From positions 21,847,792 to 21,911,791 of the forward strand of contig NC_079511.1 in assembly GCF_000801105.2 (NCBI RefSeq): a stretch of DNA of 64,000 nucleotides. The letters are read 5' to 3'. Under the pieces are notes generated by a model. That model saw nothing but the letters and a program-made list of their open reading frames with translations. It had not been told where the DNA came from and did not search any database. Position 1 is the first letter of the stretch. Each line of letters begins with the position of its first letter. Positions 48,007 to 60,611 of this stretch are shown one piece after another. Origin of the DNA: Raphanus sativus. Its lineage: Eukaryota > Streptophyta > Magnoliopsida > Brassicales > Brassicaceae. A program made the position numbers and the translations under genes.

Positions 48007-49015
48007 CTAGATTTTGATCCGCGCTTTCAAAGCGCGGATTTATTTTCCTTTATTTTTTTTTAAATTGACAAATATTTAGTAAATATCATATTTTTATATA
48101 TTTGTTTTTTTATAAAAAACTTAAACTTTTTATCTTTTTTTTATCGTGTTTCATTTTAAAGGAGAATATGTCTAATCACAACATTCGGACCCGAAGAACC
48201 AACCCGAAAATCAGGATTCCGAACCCGATCAGACTCGGGATAAATATTCGAATGAGTTCTAAATTGCTACATCCGAAGAACCGGTCCCGAACCCGACCCG
48301 AACTGAGAACCGAATGAGTACCCGAAGATATTTGAAATGTGAATATATATCTAAAAATATATGTTATAATTATATTTATAATTATTTTAATATTGTAAAC
48401 TAATATTATAAGTTAACTATAGTAGTTATTTTCGATATTTTGAGTATTTTTGGATAAAATATGATAGTTTGGATAAAAGTTTATCCAAAAAACTGTATAG
48501 AATGGATATTTTTGGTCATTTTTGGTTATTTTTGAGTAATTTGGATACAAAAATTTGAACCGAATCCGATACTTTGGTTACTTTGAGTACAAATAACCGA
48601 ACCCGTTTTAGATATTTTGGTTATTTGGTTATTTTTCAGGTTCTTATGCATGAGAACTAAACTCACCCGAACCCGGAACCCGACTCGAACCTGACCCGAA
48701 ATTTTATAATACCCGAATGGGGTTTAATTTCAAAACCCGAAAAATCCGATATCCAAAAGAACCGACATATACCCGAATGGATACCCGAACGTCCAGGTCT
48801 AATGAGTATTTATGTTTAGAAAATTAAACTTTATTTTCTCCAGACCCAAATGGCCCAAGAAAAATATGATGTGGGCAGTGGGCTGAATAAAAAAAACCCA
48901 ATATAGATATGTCATTAATATTACTTGATTGTCCTTAATGAAATATGAAATGTTAGTAAAAAAAAGGGTATTTTTAGTACAAAAAACCAATAGGATCCTG
49001 CTTTAATAGTATAGA
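48007..49015 (-). mobile_element. Non-autonomous Helitron, distal of a head-to-tail pair
   Basis: On the minus strand the 5' end is TCTATACTATTAAAGCAGG (from 49015). The 3' end is a hairpin ATCCGCGCTTTGAAAGCGCGGAT, then CAAAAT and CTAG (48010-48007), then a T. The 1,009-bp body is CCCGA-rich and non-coding. The base before its 5' TC is the G of the neighbouring Helitron's CTAG. Confidence 0.85.
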
Positions 49016-50376
49016 CTAGATTTTGACCCGCGCTTCGAAAGCGCGGATATTATTTTTCACTTTTATGAAATATATTATTTGTTTGTAATTATTGAATTTA
49101 TTTATTTTAATAAAATTTTCTTTATAATAAATTGACACATAGAGTGTCTCTCGTAAACTAAGTATTTCTCTAGTTTTGTTTTATTCGCTCTTCAATCAAC
49201 ATTTTTATTTGGCTTGTTGTTAAAATAAATGATTATAGACTTTGATCTCTGCACCTCCGCGGATGTATATTTGAAAAATATGATGATATTTGTTTTTCAT
49301 ATAATTATTAGGGTTTGGCAAAATGAATCTGAGGAAAAGAACTGATACCAATCCGTAAATATAGTACCAAACCTGAACATAAATTGATTAAATATTCGAA
49401 TTATTCAAAATTTTGTTAGTTAGAGAACCGAATCGGATCCGAACCGAAGTATTCATGTACCTGAATTTATCTAAAAATAGATTTATATACTTATATATTA
49501 ATTATTTTTATATTTAACGTATATAAAACATCAAAATGATACTTTTAAATTGGTTTAAAATACTTGAAAATATATAAAGATAGTCAAAAACAAATATCTG
49601 AAATAGTTAAAGTATACTCAAATCACCAAAAATACTTAAAATAGTTATTGATTTCGTATCCAAATTTTAAATCGAACCAATTGATATGTTAAGCTTAGGT
49701 ATTCTGACATATGTTATTTAAATTTATAGGTAATATTTACTTTATTTATAGATTTTGAGAAATTTAAAATATATAGTGATTTAAAACTTTAAAAATAATT
49801 TAAATAGGTTATCCAAACGCAAACCAAACCCGCAAAGATCCGAATCAAACTCAAACAAAAATTTAGAAACATCCTAATAGGACTGAAATCTTTGACCTTC
49901 GAAAACCCGAAACGCAAACCGATCATAACCAAACCCGTATGGATATCTGAAAACCCATCCTTAGTCATTATTATATATCATATAATTTCATCATATAATT
50001 AATCGTATTGTATATGTACCATCATATAAGTAATCATATAATTAATAGTATTTAATATGTATCATCATATAAATAATTACATATATTATATTTTAAAAAC
50101 TTAATATGAAATATAAAAACTATAATTTGAGTTGGTATTTCAAATTGGACTTTGTATTATATTTTCTTATATATATTGACAACATTCTTTTATAATGGAC
50201 TTAATAACTTAAGCCCATTATTTTTCTGTTTAATGATACTATCTTTGTTTCCAAACAAAATCAATTTTTTTTAAAAAAGACTACAATCCATGTTTCCAAA
50301 CACACCAAATTTTTTTAATATTCTTATCCAAGTATCCAAACACACCGAAATTGTACTTCAGCTTTAATAAGATAGA
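49016..50376 (-). mobile_element. Non-autonomous Helitron, proximal of a head-to-tail pair
   Basis: The minus-strand 5' end is TCTATCTTATTAAAGCTGAA after a host A (50377). The 3' end is a hairpin CCGCGCTTTCGAAGCGCGG with GTCAAAAT and CTAG (49019-49016). The 3' 40 bp closely match those of the distal copy while the 5' ends differ, so the two are related but not simple duplicates. It has no coding capacity and lies 60 bp downstream of the WD40 stop codon. Confidence 0.85.
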
Positions 50377-50436
50377 TGGTATCAACATGTCAGCTTTACT
50401 AATTTCTAGAAAATTACAACCGAAACCTCTATATTT

Positions 50437-52625
50437 CTACAATTTACGTGGCAGTCCATAATTATGGAATGTCCTAATCACCCCATCAAAACTCGCCGTA
50501 ACAATCACCAGTCTCCACGCGCCGCCTTCGGAGGACGTAAGCTTCTCCTCAGGCCACGTGGCGGTCACACGAGAGGAACGAGACAATCTCCCGGAGCTCT
50601 GAATCCCTCTCAACGCCCGCAGCGATTCGTCGTCTTCTCCGGCCACTTTCTTACCCGTCGGAGACCAAGCCGCCGCGACGGAAACACCCGGCGAGTTAAA
50701 ATACTCGAACGAACTTGACGACTTCGCCGGAAAGCTATCGTTGTCCCAGAGGTAGACACCGTGACCTCTTCGCACTGATAAAATATGTTTCCCGACAAAC
50801 GACGCAGACGACTGTCTTCCAAATTTCGCAGAAGCTGGAATTCATAAAACTTTCAGACATCAAAAACACAAACTCGAAACTGTAAGAAACTCAAAAGATT
50901 CATTTTTAAACATACCTTTGAACTTATGAAGGATTTGTGATCTATCAAAAATCCGGAGCTTCGTGTCATCGGAAGATACCATGACTTTCTCGGAGCTTCC
51001 CGGACAAAACTCTAAGCCGGTGATTCTGTTCCGTCCCCTGATATGAATCTGCTCCTCCGTTAACACTTCGTTACCTGCGATTTTATAGAACCTGCAATCT
51101 CCCGTGATGCAACCAACCACGAACCCCTGAATACAAAAAACAGAGCAAAGCTGCATACTTTAGAATCTCAAAAACAGAGCAAAGCTGCGATTTTTAGAAT
51201 CTCAAAAACAGAGCAAAGCTGCGATTTTTAAAAAAAAATCTCAAAACAGAGCGAAGCTGCAAACTTTAGAATCTCAAAAACAGAGCAAAGCTGCGATTTT
51301 AAAAAAAAATCTCAAAACTAGAGTAAAGTTGCAAACTTTAGAATCTCAAAAACAGAGCAAAGCAGCGATATTTCGTGTGAAGAGAAACTTGAAATGAAAC
51401 TTACATCTCCGTCGTTTTGGTAACAGATGGCTGAGATGGAGTCACGAGCATCGGTCCAAGCGACGACTCTCTCTTCTGATAAACCCCAGATTCGAGCTTT
51501 TCCATCTATGGAACCACTTATGAAGTTGTTCTTATTCACAGGGTTGAACTGAACACACGTCACTGTATTACACAAAAGCAAGAACTGTGAGTCACTTTTT
51601 TTTTTTTTTTACCAAATCTGTTGATTTTTAACTGAGTTATCAAAAGTTACCGTAGTTGTTATGATGAAAGACATGAAGACACTCATCACAACCAACTCTC
51701 CATAACCGAACTGTCTTGTCCTTAGAAGCCGAAAGAAGCAGCTGCAAAAACCAAATAAATACAGACTAAACCATAAGAAAATGAAATAAAAAGAAAAAAA
51801 AATACAAAAAAGAATCCAAGAAATCTCAAAAACAAAACAACAAAAAGACTAAAAACTCACATTTGAGTCTGACCATGCCAAGTCCAAGACATCTCCGGCG
51901 TGACCATAAAGTTCCTGAAACGGTGTTTCTTCTATATAAAAAGCTTTCTGAGGGAACATAACCAACGCTTCTTGCTCCCTCATCAGCTCTTGTCCGACAA
52001 AAGAAGCTGATAACGTGATTCTCCATATCTTCACAACTCCATCTTCGCCTCCCGTTGCTAAAAACTTACCATCAGAACTAAACTTCAACGCCCAAATCTT
52101 CCCTTTGTGCCCATTAATCTCTTGTACCTTGTAAGCGGCGGATAACTCCACATGACTCTTCTTGTTAGTCTTCACTTTCACTTTGCTCATCATCACTTCT
52201 TCCTTGAAATCTTTACCATGTTCCCCTACAAAGCACTCGAACAACCATTTCTTCGCACTCCTCTTCTTGCTTAAACTCGGAGATGGACTTGAAGAAGCGT
52301 TGCTTGAGTTTTGCTCTGATTCCGTCTCTTCCTCATCAGACATTGAATTAGTTGATCCGTAGTTCTCTTCCCTAACACAACACTCGCCACAAGATGACTC
52401 TGAAGAGCTAGTAACCTCATCGCTCTCATCATTTATCCTCTCCAAACACATGGGTTTCTGTTTCTCCTCGAGTAGACCCATTTTCTTGAGGAACCGTTCA
52501 CGACGTTCCTCAACACTAACTGGCTCACCTGACCAAACTTCAAACTCTTCTTCATCTACGGACAGAAGAACATCAGATGAATCAAAGAACTCATCATCAC
52601 CTTTACTTCTTTCTACACCCTTCAT
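50437..52625 (-). CDS. WD40-repeat protein (WDR44-like plant family), five exons
   Basis: Exons 52625-51861, 51741-51651, 51562-51405, 51126-50916 and 50834-50437 join in frame to 540 aa with GT/AG borders. The N-terminal third is acidic and Ser-rich ([18 protein letters not shown]; a Ser/Glu tract near residues 75-110). WD repeats begin near residue 170: [66 protein letters not shown] and later [11 protein letters not shown]. Such proteins form beta-propeller scaffolds; this subfamily has no well-defined role that I know of. From memory it resembles At1g48870. A probable 5' untranslated intron lies at 52915-52733. The frame is intact. Confidence 0.92.
51131..51375 (-). repeat. Minisatellite in intron 3 of the WD40 gene
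   Basis: There are about seven imperfect copies of a 35-40 bp unit built on TCTCAAAAACAGAGCAAAGC, alternating with TGCGATTTTT or TGCAAACTTTAGAA variants. It fills most of the 278-bp intron between exons 3 and 4. Confidence 0.9.
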
Positions 52626-53069
52626 CTCAAATCACAACTACTTCAAAATCTGGTTTCTTTTTTTCTTTATAGAACCCTCTTCTTGTAGCCTCCACGCGGT
52701 TCACGGACCGTAAATCCCTCGATGTTCAAAACCTAAACCAAAGAGTGAAAACCGTTAGGAACAAGAACAACGACTCCATTCTATGAACTTACACAAGTAC
52801 GAGGTCTTGACCACTTCTTAAACTAATCGATTAAAACAAAAGGACGGTTCCTGAAACTCAGGAAGTGAATAGAATAATCAAAAACCCAAAGGTGAAAAGT
52901 TGTGTGTATAATGTACCTTTGGCTCCGTAACAAGCAATGACGCAACAAACAACAAAGAAGAAGTCAAACGATGTTTTGGCCGATGGTTTTGATTTTTTAG
53001 TATCTTCAAGATCCAGCAAAAGAATAAAGTTCTTTTTTTTTTTAATTAAGTGTCTCCGTGTGAGATAGT

Positions 53070-53080
53070 AATATATAAAG
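53070..53080 (-). promoter_or_regulatory. Probable TATA region of the WD40 gene
   Basis: CTTTATATATT on the minus strand lies about 150 bp before the predicted end of the 5' untranslated exon (donor near 52915). It is the only TATA-like word in a suitable position. Confidence 0.4.
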
Positions 53081-53111
53081 GGGAGATTGAAATAGACAGA
53101 ACATTCACGTT

Positions 53112-54555
53112 ATGTCTGTGACTGGGTCTGGGTTCATCAATGGCGGCCCAATCAGAGTCTTGGCGGCGAAGTGGCCGCGAGCTAGGAGACAGGAGACTAT
53201 TAAAACCTCTTTCCCTCCCTACCCGACCAATTTCTCAGACTCTTTTACAGTTGTGTTCTGGTTTCGAGTTATGTCTCTGCACACACAAACGGCGATTATA
53301 AATATTAAAATAAATAAAGTGTTAACCTTTTGGATCAGATTCGTGTTTAGTGTGTGCAGAACACACACGGGGAGAGCCGATTGTCGACAAAACCCAGTGT
53401 TAAAGAGCATCAAAGTTTCTCACTTTTAATAATATTGATCTTTTAATAAACTTTTAGTTTTTTTTGTGACTAATATATAAATTTTAGTTGTTTAATTAAA
53501 TTTTAATTAAATAAACATATGGCGTAATATTAATATTTTTATTAGTATTTTTCACCAATATTAGTATTTTTATGTCATAAAATAGTGTTAAAGTTCTAAA
53601 TCATTCAAAATTATTAAAATGCGTGTAATTTATGAATTATCATTTCACTTTAATTTTTTGGAATATTTTTTTGACTGGGATATTTGCCTTTTTATTTTCA
53701 ATATTTCAATTAAGAGAATTAGTCTATAGAAAACTTATTAATATACATATACATATACATATATATATATAATAAACTTTAACAAAATTCTTGCAACGTA
53801 TAAATTTAAACTATATTACGACTTTTTGTTATATTTGTCTACCCTAGATTTTTAACATTTATGATCCTATAAGAAACTAAAAGACAGTGCATTGGCTCAG
53901 TTTTGAGTATTATTATTACACTATATGAAAGACATTTCATTTTCTTGGAAGATTCGTACCATTATTTCTCCTGACATCGGTTTGTCCTCTTGCAAACGAA
54001 GAAATAAATATGTTTTGTTTTTCTCTTTTTCTCTTATTTATTTTCTTTGTGAGTTATATTATATATAAAAAGTTGACGACACATCATCATCTACATATAT
54101 ACCATATTATCTTCAGATTTTCTAATTTAAATATCAAATATGTTTGATAGTAAGTTTATTTATCATTTTTGATATGATATATAAATTGAATGGAATATGG
54201 ATTTTTTGTCATTTTATACATATACTAAATACTATTTATTATTTTTACTTATGAGTGATAGATTTTATGAACGGATGTTTTTAATAAAACATTAAATATA
54301 TATTTAATTTTTATATATAAGATCAATCTATTACCAATAAAACCAGAATATCTAACAAGTAGAAAACTAAAACCCTTTTAAGTAATAAAAGATTGTAGTA
54401 AATGTTAGTAGATATACTGTATAATATACTAATTATATATATATATATATATATATAAGAAAGACAGTTTTATAAAAATAAACAGAAAAATAAATATGTT
54501 TTGTTCTTCTTTTATGTTTTTTTTTTAACTTTCCTTTCTGAGTGGATTATAAATT

Positions 54556-54601
<46 letters not shown>

Positions 54602-56913
54602 AAACTTTGATAATATGTTCATAATTTATATATAATTAAATTCTATAATTCTATAATTCTATAATTCTATATACTATCTTTTTCCGGCAAGTACTTAATG
54701 TACAAATAGTTAAATAAAGTATTAGAAATGCACACGTGTGTATAATCGTTGTGAATTTCCTGTAACATGACGAGGAGAAAATTAATCAGGGAGATATTTG
54801 GACGGAATCAATGATTAAGATTGCTACATTTGGGGCATATTCTGATACAGTGATGTGAATAAGGACTGGAAAGTTTTGATTTGAAATTCTGAAAGAAACG
54901 GTTTTGTTGGTTTTGTGGTTCCAAGAAATGACAACAGTGATTAAGATGAAAATAGCAAGAAATGATATTGAACCTAGAAGCTGGGTCGCTTTTTACGGGG
55001 TCAATAGAAAAGAATCAGAGGTACACTGTGATCGTAGTTCTTTCAACAAGCAATGAATTAACATTACATTATATGTATAACACTAAAAACAAGTGCTCTA
55101 TTAGGATTTGTAGAGTTTCTTTTTTCGTTTTCCAAGCGTATGTACATAGACACGAAAACACAAAAATATTATGTAGATCTAAAGGAAAAGGAAATATTGA
55201 AACCATAATATGATATATATAGGTAAGAACACGAACCATAATCTTGACTGTAGTTTGGACTGAAACTGAACTTGTTCACCAACAATGGCGGAATCTTCAA
55301 ATTTTGAGAGAGAGAGAGAGAGATGGTTGATGTTATAAAACATTAGTCGTCGACGATGCGTGCTTATATAGTTATTATGTAAAAATGTCTGAACAGTACA
55401 TGATACTCGTTGATGTATGATTACAAATTTGATTAGATCTTAAAATCATTGAAAAATATTTTAGAGGAAAGAAAGATAAAAACAATTGAAAACTTTATTA
55501 TGACAACTATTTCTTCCCCAGCTAGGAGGAACGCACATTCTTCTATATCTTGTGTAGGCATACACAAAAAAATTATAGGTACAACAATACATATTTTTGC
55601 AAAAGAAAAAACAAATACAATACATATGAACGTTTGACTATGCATGGTTCATTAGAATTGGGATGAAACTAAAAGAACGCCGTTATTTTAAAGTGAATAC
55701 CTTAATACAAAATCTTTTTGATATTTAGTTTTTAAAATAGAAACATAAAATTGATTAAAGGTTATTAATGAAAAATATTAATTAAGAAACTACTAATGTG
55801 AACATTATTCCAAATTAATGAAAAACGGAGAATTTACAAGTAACATAATGCGGCCACTAGCTATACCTTTATTTTTGTGATTCGGGAACGATTGGATGAT
55901 ACTGCAGTTCAAATCTGAAGATATTGGTAGCACGTAAATTGGTGGCCAAATTAATTGTTTAATTGCCCAAAAATCTGCATTTTGTTTTGTTATACGGTAC
56001 CAAACCTAACTCGTATCTTCTTCATGAGAATGATTCATGCAAATAATTGAACCATGAATAAGTAAATAATTATAACCAGTGAATAAAAGGTGATTATTAG
56101 TTTATTACCGGCTAATGGTGGATACATCTTGAACATGGAATGTTTCGATCGAGTTGGTGTACCTTTTTCTAATGGAACCCTATCTCTTTTAGTTTATTAT
56201 TTAAAATTTCGAGAAAGGAGAGTGTTTTGAAAGCTTTCAGAATGAATAAGTTTTAAAGATCTTGTTCTTTTAATTATTTTGTCAAATTTTAAACCTTTGA
56301 TGCAATGCAATATATAGTGTAGTTTACAAAATATTTTTTTATCTTTTGGGGTCAACGGAGCTTTATTTTCCTGCTAAACGGAACTTACAAAAATTTAAAT
56401 GTTGTCTTGTGTGGTTGGGTTTGAATTTGTTATGGAGTTCAATACTTTTCTATATAGGTATTAGTTCGAAATGTTATTGGAATTAGTATTTTATATTCAG
56501 TGATGACCAATATGTATAGCTGGAAACTGGAATAAATTGTTTTATCGATATAGTAAACGTGAGTTGTTCCTACGAAAACTTCGAGTTCTTCGTTCCATGA
56601 AAGCCTAAGAAGCTAATTAATACTATCTTGACGCTCAAAAAGGTACTACGACTAATTGTACCATGCAAGCTAACTAGAATATTATGTTAACTAAGAAAAA
56701 AATACTAATGGCTACTGTCTCGAGTCCCATGCAATTGCTGGGTTCTGCTGACTTATTCCTTGGACGGGTCAATTTTAATAGATATACTATATAGTCATAT
56801 ACCATGACAATATACCATAAGACAAACTTTTTGAAGAAAACATATAATAACGAAATTACGCAGAAAAATCTAACAAAAGTATAAATTGTGTGATTTTTAT
56901 TGTAGTATTCTTT
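53112..56913. other. Long AT-rich intergenic stretch
   Basis: No gene is supported. Microsatellites of TA lie at about 54433-54457 and 54560-54598, an ATTCTATA repeat at about 54640-54672 and a GA run at 55307-55322. Open frames at 53112-53429 and 54962-55213 show no protein-like features. No terminal repeats were recognised. Confidence 0.55.
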
Positions 56914-57066
56914 TGTTGAGAAAACAAATTATACCATGTATATGATGTGGAACTTATGTTATTAGAGATGATTAGAGTACAATATATAGGATGATTACAG
57001 AGGTAAACCTAAGTTAGAGATATTGACATTACAACCCTTTCCTTATCTATATCTATATCTTTAATA
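56914..57066 (-). repeat. Probable 3' LTR of the minus-strand Copia
   Basis: Directly after the pol stop and a purine tract (AAAGGGGCG, minus strand), sequence starts TATTAAAG and ends TCTCAACA about 153 bp later. Related LTRs would start TG, so the second base seems mutated. The partner LTR lies outside the window. Confidence 0.45.
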
Positions 57067-57073
57067 CGCCCCT

Positions 57074-59254
57074 TTAAGATGGAGGTAATCTTGTGACTCC
57101 AATCTTGGATATCGCGAGGATGAACTGCTGACGAGATAGTGGTTTTGTAAGAGCATCAGCTAACTGATCTTTTGTGGAGACGTGTGACACACGAACAATG
57201 CCCAGTTGAACCATGTTGCGGATGAAGTGATAATCTATCGCTATGTGCTTCATTCTTGAGTGGAACACCGGATTTGCACACAAGTATGTTGCACCGATAT
57301 TATCGCAATAGATGACTCGTGTTACTGGGATCCTGATACCGAGCTCTTGCAGTAAAGAACAGACCCATCGCACTTCCGACGCCGTGTTAGCGACAGCCCT
57401 GTATTCTGCTTCAGTTGACGATCTTGCAACCTCGTTTTGCTTCTTCGACGACCAAGACACCGGTGTAGAACCAAGGTAGATGACGTATGCATTTGTAGAG
57501 ACATAATCGTCTCTGTCCCCTGCCCAATCGGCGTCCGTAAATGCGTGCAGCGTGAGAGGCGAACCAACCTTCATATAAATTCCATGACTCACAGTGCCTG
57601 CCAAGTACCTGAGAACTCGCTTTGCAGCTTGCCAGTGTGTTTCCGTGGGCTTGTGCATGAACTGAGAGAGACGATTTACCGCGAACGAAATGTCTGGCCT
57701 GGTGAAAGCCAAATACTGCAGGCTGCCAACGATGGAGCGATATTGAGAAGCATCAGACAGAGTAGTACCACTTTGAAGTGTTAGTCTTGGCGTTGTCTCC
57801 ATCGGTGTGGATACAGCCTTCGCGTCAAGCATATTGATCCTAGCAAGAAGGTCCAGAATGTACCGATGTTGCATTAGATGCATACCCTTAGCTGTTCTGT
57901 TCACTTCAATACCCAAAAAATAGTGAAGATCAGTGGGATCTTTGATAGAAAAGCGCTGAGCGAAGGAGTGAAGAACAGACGCTATGACTTGTGGTTGACT
58001 CCCAGTAACTATGATATCATCAACGTATACAAGCACATACTTATACTGAGAGCCTGATAGCAGAGTAAAAAGTGATGTGTCCGATAGAGAGTTCTGGAAT
58101 CCGGTGTCAAGGAGACGTTGTCGGAGAGCCATGTACCAGGCGCGAGGAGCCTGCTTGAGGCCGTAGATGGGTTTCTTGAGACGACAGACATGGTGTGGTC
58201 TATCATGATCGATGAAACCCGGCGGTTGTGTCATGTAGACCTCCTCGTGTAGTTCTCCCTGTAAAAAAGCATTGTTCACATCAAGTTGTTTGATAGCCCA
58301 TCCTCGAGCAACAACAATGTCGAGTACAAGTCTTATTGTAGTCGATTTGATCACCGGACTAAAGGTCTCCCCGTAATCAATACCATATTGCTGCGTGTTT
58401 CCCCTTGCAACAAGTCTGAATTTTAGTCGATCAATCTGGCCATCGGGCTTGTACTTGATCGTGTGAATCCATCCGCAACGGACCAAGTTTTGCGTCGAAT
58501 CCGGTGGAACCAAGTCCCAAGTGCCAAATTGAACCTGAGCATCATATTCTACAGACATACTCTTACGCCATCGTTCATCGTTGAGAGCTTGAGCTAAGGT
58601 TTTGGGTTCTTTTGGTTCAGGAAGAGTGGATGTGGTCAGGATAAATTTTGTGTTTGGTTTAGTGATTTTATTTTTAGACCGGGTTCGCATAGGATGTTGG
58701 TTTTCGGGTTGGGTTTGTGGTGGTTCGGGTTAGGTTTGTGATGGTTCGGGTTGAGGATTGATAATTGGATTGGAATTTGATGGGGCCGGTATTTCTGGTT
58801 CACTGGTTTGGTGATTTGGGTTTGGAAGGGATGTGGGTTGTGAGACAGGGATATTGGGTTGTTGGGTTGAATTTATTGGGTGGTTGGTCTGGGCCGTGGG
58901 TTGCGGCCCATTTTGAGGTGGAGCAGTGGGCTCAGAATTGGAGGGGGAAGAGAGACGAGTTTCAGAGTTAGAGGACGATACCTGAGGTTGTAGAGGAATG
59001 ACCGGAGACGACGGAATAGTGGAGGGACCAGGGTGAGAAGCTGAGCACGGAGGAGCAGGAGGTGGCGAAGTTTGTCGTTGCGGGAGAAGGATCGAAGTAA
59101 ATGGTGGTTGAAGCGGCACTGTAACGGACTCGTCTACTTCCGAAATCACAGACTTTTGAGAGCTTGGAGTCGCGAAAGGGAAGACAGTTTCTTGAAAAAT
59201 CACATGGTGAGATGTGTATAAACGACCGGTGGGACGATGAACGCACAGGTAAGC
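57074..59254 (-). pseudogene. Copia pol, second half: integrase tail, linker, RT, RNase H
   Basis: Read from 59254 down, the integrase C-terminal segment (HRPTGRLYTSHHVIFQETVF) is followed by a Pro/Ser/Gln-rich linker of about 150 aa. A stop codon at 58730-58732 lies in the linker. The frame then continues unbroken for 538 codons with RT ([30 protein letters not shown]) and RNase H (RSSTEAEYRAVANTASEV, DQLADALTKPLS). All RT/RNase H signature residues that I can check are present. The stop looks like a single-base change. Confidence 0.9.
59250..59254. repeat. Target-site duplication TAAGC, left copy
   Basis: This matches 62250-62254 and flanks the nested pol-less LTR element. Confidence 0.9.
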
Positions 59255-60110
59255 TGATAGAACCAAAATCAAGCAACATCCTTTTTGTTTCATGGACACG
59301 GTCCAAGATGGGGATCATGTCGACCAGTTTGATCCAACCGAGATTTTTCCATCAGATCGTGACACTACTTTGGAGCTAGATGAGCTGAGTGAGATAAGTG
59401 ACACTACTATGGAGCTGGATGAGCTAAGTGACACTAACTTGGAGCTGAATGAGTTAGGTGACACTGAAGAAGGAGCTGGTTTAGCTTCTGGGCGAAATGA
59501 GCCTTTTTCGGCCCACCGAAAAATTCATAACAAATTCAGTTTGGGTCCGTTTTACACCAAATTCGACCAGGTCTTTCCTGATGGTCTCCTGCCCATTTGC
59601 ATCAAGAAATATCAAGAAAATAAGTCAAATTCGTGGCCTGCATTGATTTCTTCAAAGACTAGTCAAAATTCAACTTCTCGGTTCTACAAAAGTCTTTAGT
59701 CTTAGTCTTTGTTTGTGTTTTCTAAGCTTCTAGTTTTCCACAATTATTTAAGTCTTTCTTTGACTCATTCTACTATAAATATGTAATCCATTTCATGAAT
59801 AAAATCAGTTCATTTTGGTTGTTTATTTTTGTTCTTCTTCTCTGAGTGAGAGAGAGTTCTTTAGCTAGTTCATCGGTTTGAACCGGCTTGTTGATTTGGT
59901 GGTCAGCCAATCATCTGTGAGTGTTATTTGGTGGTTAGCCAACACATTCATCCGTTCTTTGGTGGTTAGCCTTAGATCGTTGGTATATCAAGAGTCATTC
60001 CGCACCTCTTGACGATCCATTCATTCCATCTCAGTTCCAGAAGTGCCATTCCTTCTCGGTTCATATCCAACACCCGGCTAAAGTGATCCTTCCCGATTTT
60101 GGGTATATCA
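59255..60110 (+). repeat. 5' LTR (856 bp) with coding sequence inside
   Basis: It begins TGATAGAACC and ends GGGTATATCA. It contains a TATA box (TATAAAT, 59774-59780), AATAAA at 59798-59803 and, in its first half, a 135-codon frame (59292-59699) equivalent to the C-terminus of the internal ORF. Confidence 0.92.
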
Positions 60111-60112
60111 TT

Positions 60113-60127
60113 TGGTATCAGAGCCAC
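60113..60127 (+). promoter_or_regulatory. Primer-binding site of the pol-less element
   Basis: TGGTATCAGAGCCAC lies two bases after the 5' LTR, matching initiator tRNA-Met complementarity. Confidence 0.9.
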
Positions 60128-60611
60128 TTTGGCTGGTTTGTTTTCTATCTTCTTTTCACCTTCTCATCTCTTCATCATTTTCTCTTCTTATTTCTTTTTG
60201 GATCCGGGCTGTTCCTTTACTCCCTTGTGATCGCCATATAAAAAAAAAGAAAAAAAAAGAAAAAAAAAAGAAAAAAAAATCGATAAAAAAAAAAACAAAA
60301 AAATAAAAGTTTTGGCTTGAATCACTTCTGAAGAGAAATCCAGAGGGAGTGGTGGAAGAGAAAGCCTGCTGGCCGAGGAGAAATCCGGCCTTATGACAGT
60401 TAAGACGGATCCACACAAAAAAAAATCTCTTCATCTTCATTTCTTTTCTTTTTTCCACAAAGTTTGTTTTGGGTTTTTGATTGCTGATTTTGACTGCCTA
60501 TCATCCTTTGAACCAGTGGAAAGAACTCTGAGTGATCACCCAAAAATCGTGAGCTAAACACTTTGAGAGTGTGATGATTTTTATGTGCTAACGTTTGTTA
60601 AGTGTTTCAGG

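Noticed and set aside
53112..53429. 105-codon frame upstream of the WD40 gene
   Set aside because: It lies in the promoter/upstream region, has no recognisable domain and no splice or start context to support it.
60112..60458. Lys- or Phe-rich frames around the A-rich tract
   Set aside because: They are low-complexity translations of the leader of the pol-less LTR element.
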